A stretch of 5,476 nucleotides of DNA from Parachlamydiaceae bacterium. GTDB taxonomy: Bacteria > Chlamydiota > Chlamydiia > Chlamydiales > Parachlamydiaceae. The notes beneath the pieces were generated by a model that saw only the letters and a list, made by a program, of their open reading frames with translations, had not been told where the DNA came from and searched no databases. The stretch spans positions 1-5,476 of the forward strand of contig JACDDG010000187.1 of the NCBI GenBank assembly GCA_013817115.1. The letters run 5' to 3'. Every line of letters starts with the position of its first letter. Position 1 is the stretch's first letter. Positions 1 through 5,476 of the stretch are shown piece after piece. The position numbers and the translations under genes were made by a program.

Positions 1-47
1 GGCTTTCTCAAAGCCAAAAATCCAAAATTTGAACGCACTTCGGTATA
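1..47. repeat. Terminal arm of a second MITE-like palindromic element (cut by window edge)
   Basis: These 47 bases, read as reverse complement, match the left arm of the complete element at 5106-5152 at 44 of 47 positions by eye. They end in the same 13-bp terminal repeat, GCACTTCGGTATA (35-47). Bases 1-15 (GGCTTTCTCAAAGCC) form a small internal hairpin of two 6-bp arms around CTC, also present at 5138-5152. The rest of the element should lie to the left of base 1. It ends two bases before the stop codon of the large gene (50-52), so it forms that gene's immediate 3' flank. No transposase is visible. Repeat identity is direct observation; calling it a mobile element is inference. Confidence 0.85.
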
Positions 48-49
48 AC

Positions 50-3043
50 TTATTCTTGCTTTGGGACATCCTTGGGACTTACCTCAGATAAGCTTTCAAT
101 AGTCTTCATCAAATTGGCGCTTAATGCTTCTAATTCAGTTTGCATCTGTTTGGAGGCCTTCGACAACTTAGATTCAACCTCTTTTTGTAATGATGAGGTT
201 TTCCAAAATTCCTCTGACTGGTTTTTCCCAGACTCAAAAATCAATTTTGCATTCATTTCTTCTAGACCCTTCATAGCCTCTTCAATGCCTGCTAATTCTT
301 TAATCATTCCCTGCATCTCTGTAGTTTGTGTAATGCTCCCGCCCTGAACATTTTGTCCACTCTTGGACTCATTCGCTGATTGCATTTCAATAAACAAGGG
401 GACTAGATCAGTCAACTCTTTAAAAAGTACCGTCAAATTTTGCGTCAGATTTTCTGTTTTAGTGGCAACTTGTTGAAAATAATCCGCTTTAACACCTTTC
501 TCGCTAGAAATAAGATTTCCTAATTGATCCCAATGAACGCGCGTAATAACTTCTGAATCGTCATTATAGAAAATTTCTTGAACCAATTTTCCTGCAGCCG
601 ACCAAACTCTCGAAATTCCTACAGGATTTCCCTTCGAAAAATTGGCTTCCATGATTTGAATTCCATATTCATTCCAAAGGGATTCTGTTCCATCTCGCTT
701 CCCCGCCTTGTAGTGCTGCTTACGAGCTAGAAGCCCATTCCGATGGAATAGAAAAACATCACCGTCAAGCAATCCATCAGTATAGTTTTCAACAATTGTT
801 TTCGGAGTTTGATCATCATAGAAGTATTCCTGCTCACCATGCTGAAGACCATTTTTAAAACGCAAAATCGCCTGTATAGTTCCAGGGGAACTATAATAAA
901 TGGCTTTTCCAATTTGTTTTCCGTTCAAATACCAGCTTTCAGCTACAACTGTTTGATCAGCACCAAAATAGCATGTAGGACCGTGTAATAACCCCTCTTT
1001 GCGATAGGATTCAAATATCAGATCTCCTTGAGTGTCTTTTAAACGATACACCCCAAAAGTTAGATCCGGAATAAATTCTTCAGCAATATTCAAATTGCAT
1101 TCCGGATCCTCCATCTTTAACAAATTGTTTTCGAATGAATAGTTCCCCAAAATCAGCGAAGTTTCGATCTTTTCAACTCTTTTAATATCTGCCTTCAAAG
1201 GATCTTTAGCCTTTTGTTCATGCAAGATCTGTTGGATTAGATGACTTAAAACAGATGCACCTTTCTGCAAATAAAGCACTCTCTCCCGTTCAAGTTCAAC
1301 AAATCGAGTTTGCCACTCTACCGGGCTCAACAAATCATAATCGAGAATTAAGCGATAAAAATGCCGGCGTTTCATGCCATCAAAATTGTCATTTACGCCT
1401 TTTAAATAGTATACAAAGCTATCGTTGTCATTTAAAGATTCGAGTAATTTTTGCTGAAAGATCTCTTTGAATTCTTCATTGTTTATTGAAGATTCTTGAC
1501 TTCGATTTTTCATTTTCGAGAGGTCTTTATCGTATTCTTGGAGTTTCAATTCAGCCTCAGAAAGACTAGTACAGAGCTTTTCACACAGTAAGTATAGGTT
1601 TTCTTTTGTAGCTAGAGGGCTCATCTTACTTTGCTGCATCCCTCCGTAAAGTCGACTTCCTATCCCTTGCTGTAATGCAAGATATTCTTCTGCTGCCTCT
1701 ATTAAGCGCATATTTGGCACATTTCGAAAACCGATCCCTCCCTCAGTACAATTGATCAGTTTGACCTCTGGATGCCTAGCCGCAAAATCTGAAAACCAAA
1801 TCGATTCTGTAACCCATTTCCAAAGCGTAGGAACAGGATTACCATTGATATCAGTGCGATAGATAATCTCTTCTTGATGATATTTCGTGCGAAAATGCCT
1901 GTGAATAGGATGATGCTGCATTCCAGGTGCGTAAGACTCTTCGTTGCTGTAAGAAAGATCAACACCCACAAACAGGATGGGATTACATCCCATAGCTCTA
2001 GCTAAGTCCAAACTAAAATTGATTACATTGCACCCTTCATCGACCTCCTTCCCTTCGACTCCACACCCCTTCTCAAAATAACTTGGGAGGTCATATCCAT
2101 TTGCTCCTGAAATGTAAAATTTGTCGCTGTGCACCAAATTTAATGCTTCACGGTGCATCCGATTTCTATACAAAAAAGGGACTTCAAAAGCAGAATTCAT
2201 GATGATGCGGGTAACCTGTTCCGGGTTCGGATCAATGCCAACTCCAAAATGAGGATTCATCCCTGCAGCATTCAAGGCATTCATTGCCGTACCGCCGGCA
2301 AAAATCACAGCTTGCTCCTTTAAGGTTTTTAAAGTCTCAATATTTTTGGCAAGTGAAGGTCCGGCACCACAAATTATTGCGGGAACCCCCTGAAGTTTTC
2401 CAAAAAGAGCATCTCCAAATGAAACAGTTGGCCAAAGGAAAAGATTAGATAAAAAATTATGAAAAAAGGTTAGTCCATAGGAGCTTTGCTCATTAGCAAA
2501 AGTACTATAGTAATTATCATAAAAACCAATTCCAGCAACCATTTCTTGAAATTTTTGCTGCTTGATTTCATCTGAATAAATCGTCGCACACGCATAGGGA
2601 ATCCCGGGAAAAAATCTGCCTATTTCATTTAGAATTGCGGATGAAGGATCTAGATAGTAAAGCCATACATTCTCTGCATGTAAAAGCTCGTGAGCTTCTT
2701 CGCTTTTAAAATAGTGTGCAATTGCAGCAAGATCATCTTCAAGAATTAACAAAAAATGATCTTTGCTTTTACACCATTCCTGCAAAGCACCATACGGAGC
2801 TAAATCGCCAATCCCATAAACGTATAAGAGTTGAAAGGAACTGTAATCTAGATTATCAGCCCATTCTTTTGCCTCTGTTGCAGATAAACCAACAATTTGA
2901 TCAAATGGGGGTTTGTAAGCAAAAAGATCCTTTTTTTCTTCCAAGTCCCCATTTTCATTTATATATTGAAAAAGATGAGCTGCTTCCGGACAAAATTGTA
3001 ACCATCGTTCAACATTTTCTGCAAATCGTTCCAAATTTTCCAT
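50..3043 (-). CDS. MptE-like (DUF115) domain protein with MORN_2 repeats and C-terminal coiled coil
   Basis: A 997-aa, probably cytoplasmic protein: no signal peptide or membrane segment is seen. Residues about 190-450 resemble the MptE-like/DUF115 domain shared by archaeal 6-hydroxymethylpterin diphosphokinase and the Maf flagellin glycosyltransferases. Visible landmarks are a Rossmann-like nucleotide loop (VPAIICGAGPSLAKN, 220-234), an acidic motif GVGIDPNPEQ (267-276), and GCNPILFVGVDLSYS (352-366). Residues about 480-620 are helical and charged. From about 680 to 820 there are six MORN_2/YwqK-type repeats on a 24-25 residue period, with anchors near 683, 707, 731, 756, 780 and 804 (for example EGLLHG, NGLQHG, DGLLDG). 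Residues about 850-985 are rich in Glu, Lys, Gln and Leu and look like coiled coil. The ATG at 3043 is supported by GAGGG four bases upstream. It is the second gene of an operon with the small gene at 3051-3485. Substrate and biological role are unknown; a nucleotide-sugar or nucleotide-dependent transferase is plausible from the family, but the closest families serve motility or pterin synthesis and neither is indicated here. Confidence 0.9.
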   Translation of the reverse strand: MENLERFAENVERWLQFCPEAAHLFQYINENGDLEEKKDLFAYKPPFDQIVGLSATEAKEWADNLDYSSFQLLYVYGIGDLAPYGALQEWCKSKDHFLLILEDDLAAIAHYFKSEEAHELLHAENVWLYYLDPSSAILNEIGRFFPGIPYACATIYSDEIKQQKFQEMVAGIGFYDNYYSTFANEQSSYGLTFFHNFLSNLFLWPTVSFGDALFGKLQGVPAIICGAGPSLAKNIETLKTLKEQAVIFAGGTAMNALNAAGMNPHFGVGIDPNPEQVTRIIMNSAFEVPFLYRNRMHREALNLVHSDKFYISGANGYDLPSYFEKGCGVEGKEVDEGCNVINFSLDLARAMGCNPILFVGVDLSYSNEESYAPGMQHHPIHRHFRTKYHQEEIIYRTDINGNPVPTLWKWVTESIWFSDFAARHPEVKLINCTEGGIGFRNVPNMRLIEAAEEYLALQQGIGSRLYGGMQQSKMSPLATKENLYLLCEKLCTSLSEAELKLQEYDKDLSKMKNRSQESSINNEEFKEIFQQKLLESLNDNDSFVYYLKGVNDNFDGMKRRHFYRLILDYDLLSPVEWQTRFVELERERVLYLQKGASVLSHLIQQILHEQKAKDPLKADIKRVEKIETSLILGNYSFENNLLKMEDPECNLNIAEEFIPDLTFGVYRLKDTQGDLIFESYRKEGLLHGPTCYFGADQTVVAESWYLNGKQIGKAIYYSSPGTIQAILRFKNGLQHGEQEYFYDDQTPKTIVENYTDGLLDGDVFLFHRNGLLARKQHYKAGKRDGTESLWNEYGIQIMEANFSKGNPVGISRVWSAAGKLVQEIFYNDDSEVITRVHWDQLGNLISSEKGVKADYFQQVATKTENLTQNLTVLFKELTDLVPLFIEMQSANESKSGQNVQGGSITQTTEMQGMIKELAGIEEAMKGLEEMNAKLIFESGKNQSEEFWKTSSLQKEVESKLSKASKQMQTELEALSANLMKTIESLSEVSPKDVPKQE

Positions 3044-3047
3044 TAAG

Positions 3048-3052
3048 CCCTC
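3048..3052 (-). promoter_or_regulatory. Ribosome binding site overlapping the upstream stop codon
   Basis: On the minus strand the sequence reads TGAGGGCTTAATG: the TGA stop of the small gene (3053-3051) shares bases with a GAGGG Shine-Dalgarno site, followed by CTTA and the ATG of the large gene. This fixes the start of the 997-aa protein and implies translational coupling between the two genes. Confidence 0.75.
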
Positions 3053-3485
3053 ATAACTTCCATGTTTGTCCTCGACGGATACGTTTTAAATGCTTCTTGC
3101 GCTCTTTCTCAGAATTATCATCACGAGGTAATTGTTCAAGGGGTGTACGTTGCTGAATCTCTTCAGCTTTTTTAATCAGTGACTGAGAACGGTCAAGACA
3201 TTTTTGTTCTCTTTTAGATAAGTTTTCTTTTGATGGAGTGATACCTGCTTCGACGTTTGACTCTATAATCTTTTCATTCATTTGAGTAAAAACATTCACA
3301 TCTCTTTCTAAATCTGCAAACATTCTTCCTAGATCTGGTGGAAGTTGGTCAAATCTCTTAGAAGCCTCTTGATCGGGAGATTCAATCTTTTCTAGGACTA
3401 TGTGCAGCAGGTCGTTCATTTCCTCGAAAAGCTGCTCAAAATTCTTTTGTTCTGGATTAGTTCCATTTGATTGGTTATCCATCAT
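3051..3485 (-). CDS. Small charged helical protein of unknown function
   Basis: A 144-aa protein that I do not recognise. It has no signal peptide, membrane segment or enzymatic motif. Residues about 11-36 (hydrophobic residues spaced as in an amphipathic helix), 54-78 and 88-112 look like three charged helices, separated by a Pro-containing link (QLPPDLG, 47-53) and a Gly/Pro/Ser turn (GITPSK, 81-86). The tail (about 127-139) is strongly basic, with KERKKHLKRIRRG. There is one cysteine (Cys96). Two adjacent ATGs are possible starts (3485 and 3482); AGGAG sits 5 nt before the first and 8 nt before the second, so either works and the protein may be 143 aa. It is the first gene downstream of a good promoter and is coupled to the large MptE-like gene. 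A partner, adaptor or chaperone-like role for that protein is a guess from position and helical character only. Confidence 0.82.
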   Translation of the reverse strand: MMDNQSNGTNPEQKNFEQLFEEMNDLLHIVLEKIESPDQEASKRFDQLPPDLGRMFADLERDVNVFTQMNEKIIESNVEAGITPSKENLSKREQKCLDRSQSLIKKAEEIQQRTPLEQLPRDDNSEKERKKHLKRIRRGQTWKL

Positions 3486-3490
3486 TATTT

Positions 3491-3495
3491 CTCCT
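3491..3495 (-). promoter_or_regulatory. Shine-Dalgarno site of the small gene
   Basis: The minus strand reads TTAGGAGAAATAATGATG. AGGAG lies 5 nt upstream of the first ATG and 8 nt upstream of the second. It is the strongest ribosome site in the window and shows that this genome uses canonical Shine-Dalgarno initiation. Confidence 0.8.
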
Positions 3496-3532
3496 AATTT
3501 GGTGGGACAAAAATGTAAAATTGACCTGTTTA

Positions 3533-3561
3533 ATTATAATTAGCAAATGGCAAATGGCCAA
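3533..3561 (-). promoter_or_regulatory. Sigma-70-type promoter for the two-gene operon
   Basis: On the minus strand, TTGGCC (3561-3556; four of six matches to TTGACA) and a perfect TATAAT (3538-3533) are separated by exactly 17 bp. Transcription should begin near 3526, giving a leader of about 40 nt before the small gene. The spacer contains two tandem copies of a 7-mer (CATTTGC on this strand). Position, orientation and spacing all suit a promoter driving the small gene and the large MptE-like gene; it has not been tested. Confidence 0.6.
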
Positions 3562-3633
3562 TTACTGTTTTAATTCTAAATGCATATTTATCCTTATTGT
3601 AACATACTAATATTTTTAAAAAAGGAGATTTAT

Positions 3634-5088
3634 TTACACACTTCCACCCGAGATTAATTTTGTGTAACGCTCTACAAAAGTACATCCTTCACAACTAGCT
3701 TCAAAATGGGAACAAAAATCATAGTGAAGCTGATAAGCGCCCTGTTCAGCATAGGCACTTTTTAACACTTCTCCTTTTTTTGAATTACCAAAAAAACGGT
3801 GTACCAAATAACTGCTTTTTCCAGCTTTTGAACTTCCTAAAGAGCGATAAAGATGTTGAAACGCAGCAATTTCATCCGGGTGCCCCCGCTGTTCTATCTC
3901 CGCTTCAATCAAGGGTAAAAATAGGTTGATCACAATTTCACCCTTTAAATTATCTCCCAGCAAGGGAAGCTGTTGATCACGAGCTTTATCTTCAAACAAG
4001 AAATGACGACCCCAATATGGATCTTCGTAACTGGGCAGCCAACTCTTAAACAAATCCAAAAGCTTTTTCCACTTTTTCTGCACAAAACAGACTCGCCATC
4101 GCATATTCCACTCTGCAATTACTTTAGAAAGCAATGACGAAATACTTTTGTCTTTTTGCAATTTAGCGAGAACGACCAAACGCCGCAAAGGATGATTTAA
4201 AGGGCGAATTTGGTGCAAGTGTAGCCTTACTGTTTCACAAGATGACACTTGAAGGCTTTGAAAGTGTGACTGCAAAGTCCTATAATAAGAACTCTTTCCC
4301 CATTTCTCAATAAAATAAGACGAAAAAAAACCACTCATCCCCATCAGCCAAGCAAAAGTATCTTCTTCTGACTGAAATGTGCGTTTTTGCATCTCAATAA
4401 AAAGGGTTAAAAACTGCTCTGTATTGTTTTTGTAACCCAAAGCCATCGCTATGCCTGCACCAACGCGTTCTGAAGGAGAGGCAATGCGTTCAGCTAAAAA
4501 TAGCCTTTTGCGTGCCAAACGCCAATCTGCAGCTTTTTCAAATAAATTAGTCGCAGCTTCAGGCGAAAGATTTTTAAATAACTCTTTAGCGCAACGACCG
4601 CTGCCGGTGAATTTTTTGTATGGATAAAGGTCAAGATCTATCAAGTGAGCCAGACGAGCAATAGGGACGGTTAAATAGTTTTCAAGATAGACTTGGAAAA
4701 AAGGCTTTCCTGCTGATGTTGCTAAGGGAACAGGATGCCTGGGATGCCAGAGCGAAATGTGCAAGATCACTTGATCGTACCGTTGATCTACATGATGTTG
4801 ATGTTGTTGCCAAGATTCATCAACCAAATGAATTTCAACATCACCAAAATAGGTATGTTCGCCAATTTTAATATGAGCCTTTCTAAAATCCGGACCGGCT
4901 TCTAGGTTCCAGATTCCAGGGGAAATCACTTCGATAGGCTCATTCGTCGCCGTTTTTAGCCCTTTAAAATACTTCTGCTCCAACCAAACGGCTTGAAGAT
5001 GTCGTTCGGCTAGAAAATTATAAGCCAGTTTTCTTTCGGCGAGGGAAGGTGCAATTTCTTTAAGTAACTTTTGATAGGAAATGTTCAT
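3634..5088 (-). CDS. DUF2851 family protein
   Basis: A 484-aa protein recognisable as DUF2851, an uncharacterised family best known from Bacteroidota, where members are usually around 420-430 aa. The N-terminal core has the family signature: W35, PIEVISPGIWNLEAGPDF (51-68), GDVEIHL (82-88), W93, the H96/H98/H99/D101 cluster and QVILH (106-110). Further landmarks are LGYKNNTEQF (217-226), the RPLNHPLRR stretch (295-303) and a C-terminal cysteine cluster C459-x6-C466-x2-C469 that looks metal-binding. No signal peptide or membrane segment is seen; it is probably cytoplasmic. I chose ATG at 5088, preceded by CAGG with a 5-nt gap to ATG. An in-frame TTG at 5124 would add 12 residues, but those are encoded partly by the terminal repeat of the inserted element at 5106-5267 and have no ribosome site. 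The spacing D67...E85-x-H87 after E53 is loosely like a PD-(D/E)XK nuclease core, but this is speculative. No terminator is evident after the TAA. Confidence 0.88.
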   Translation of the reverse strand: MNISYQKLLKEIAPSLAERKLAYNFLAERHLQAVWLEQKYFKGLKTATNEPIEVISPGIWNLEAGPDFRKAHIKIGEHTYFGDVEIHLVDESWQQHQHHVDQRYDQVILHISLWHPRHPVPLATSAGKPFFQVYLENYLTVPIARLAHLIDLDLYPYKKFTGSGRCAKELFKNLSPEAATNLFEKAADWRLARKRLFLAERIASPSERVGAGIAMALGYKNNTEQFLTLFIEMQKRTFQSEEDTFAWLMGMSGFFSSYFIEKWGKSSYYRTLQSHFQSLQVSSCETVRLHLHQIRPLNHPLRRLVVLAKLQKDKSISSLLSKVIAEWNMRWRVCFVQKKWKKLLDLFKSWLPSYEDPYWGRHFLFEDKARDQQLPLLGDNLKGEIVINLFLPLIEAEIEQRGHPDEIAAFQHLYRSLGSSKAGKSSYLVHRFFGNSKKGEVLKSAYAEQGAYQLHYDFCSHFEASCEGCTFVERYTKLISGGSV

Positions 5089-5105
5089 TAAAACCTGAGT
5101 GTGTG

Positions 5106-5267
5106 TATACCGAAGTGCTTCCAAATGTTGGATTTTTGGCTTTGAGAAAGCCCCGGGATTAAGCGATCAAAAACGACCCAGTATTATAATATGGGGCTGT
5201 TTTTGATCGCTTAATCGCGGGAGCTTTCTCTTTGCCAAAAACCAACATTTGAACGCACTTCGGTATA
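5106..5267. mobile_element. MITE-like 162-bp palindromic element
   Basis: The ends are perfect 13-bp inverted repeats (TATACCGAAGTGC at 5106-5118 and GCACTTCGGTATA at 5255-5267). The complementarity continues almost to the centre: outer arms 5106-5150 and 5224-5267 pair with about five mismatches and one indel. The inner arms starting ATTAAGCGATCAAAAAC (5158-5174) pair perfectly with 5199-5215. The centre is a 10-bp perfect palindrome, TATTATAATA (5182-5191). There is no coding capacity for a transposase. If the outermost TA at each end is a duplicated target, the repeat begins TACCGAAG and the insertion rule resembles IS630/Tc1-mariner elements; this is inferred from one site. A second copy's arm lies at 1-47. 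I do not recognise a named family. Its transcript in either direction would fold into one long hairpin. Confidence 0.82.
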
Positions 5268-5476
5268 AACATATTTGATGCTATAGGGAATTGGAATTTA
5301 TACCCTCATTCATCTTTTTTTGGCTACTTATATCGTTTCGAAGATCCCCACACTCGCAGCAATTGTGGGCGAATGTAATTTCCGAGAGGAAATTGGTAGA
5401 ATTTTAAAAAAATGTCATTTTGGGGAAGAGAAAATGTAAATAATAATTTTAATTCAAAATTCAAACTGTTCCCTTC
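5268..5476. other. Non-coding flank with two small stem-loops
   Basis: No credible gene is visible in these 209 bases in any frame. Two inverted repeats can be seen. CCCACA (5347-5352) pairs with TGTGGG (5364-5369) across an 11-nt loop. AATTTCC (5377-5383) pairs with GGAAATT (5388-5394) around a GAGA tetraloop, followed on the plus strand by an AT-rich run (5400-5411). The second could be a weak plus-strand terminator, but the stem is AT-rich and the T-run short. TATAAA-like hexamers occur on the minus strand near 5297-5302, without a convincing -35. This may hold the ancestral promoter region of the DUF2851 gene, now separated from it by the inserted element. Confidence 0.4.

Noticed and set aside
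72..347. Plus-strand open frame of 91 codons
   Set aside because: It lies antisense within the C-terminal coding part of the large gene, has no ribosome site or recognisable protein features, and is a shadow of that gene.
727..912. Minus-strand short frame within the MORN_2 region (similarly 1756-1971)
   Set aside because: Both are out-of-frame readings fully inside the 997-aa gene, which shows continuous domain structure there; no sign of a frameshift.
2716..3156. Plus-strand open frame of 146 codons
   Set aside because: It is antisense across the junction of the two operon genes, has a low-complexity His/Gln/Leu-rich translation typical of a reverse frame, and no ribosome site.
3600..3633. 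Rho-independent terminator after the DUF2851 gene
   Set aside because: A T-run (CTTTTTT on the minus strand) is present but no GC-rich stem precedes it.
5089..5124. TTG start at 5124 for the DUF2851 gene
   Set aside because: The added 12 residues come partly from the terminal repeat of the inserted element and lack a ribosome site; ATG at 5088 has an AGG at suitable spacing.
5106..5267. Intrinsic terminator instead of a mobile repeat
   Set aside because: The stem is far longer than a terminator, has no U-tract after the outer arm, has conserved terminal repeats, and recurs at 1-47.
5106..5267. CRISPR repeat pair
   Set aside because: The repeats are inverted, not direct, are arms of one palindrome, and no regular spacers follow.

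Overview
The window is an AT-rich bacterial segment carrying three complete protein genes, all on the minus strand. Clear Shine-Dalgarno sites argue against Bacteroidota. An MptE-like (DUF115) protein fused to MORN_2 repeats, together with a DUF2851 protein, fits best with a Chlamydiota bacterium of the amoeba-associated (Parachlamydia/Waddlia) type. That assignment is an inference from protein flavour and composition, not a marker-gene result.

Layout in transcription order (right to left). (1) 5268-5476 is non-coding DNA with two small inverted repeats. (2) 5106-5267 is a 162-bp, almost perfectly palindromic, MITE-like element with 13-bp perfect terminal inverted repeats (TATACCGAAGTGC / GCACTTCGGTATA). 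(3) 5088-3634 encodes a 484-aa DUF2851-family protein whose start codon lies only 17 bp inside the element's edge. (4) 3486-3633 is a spacer with a good sigma-70-type promoter reading leftwards. (5) 3485-3051 encodes a small charged, helix-rich protein of unknown function. (6) 3043-50 encodes a 997-aa protein with an MptE/Maf-like domain, a helical middle, six MORN_2 repeats and a C-terminal coiled coil. (7) 47-1 is the terminal arm of a second copy of the same palindromic element, two bases beyond the stop codon of the large gene and cut by the window edge.

The small gene and the large gene form a two-gene operon: they share one visible promoter, are 7 nt apart, and the ribosome site of the second overlaps the stop codon of the first. 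The DUF2851 gene is upstream in the same direction but has its own 148-nt downstream spacer and is probably a separate unit. No transposase, RNA gene or CRISPR array is visible. The most notable feature is the repeat family that sits tight against both outer ends of this three-gene block; next is the domain fusion in the large protein and its small coupled partner.
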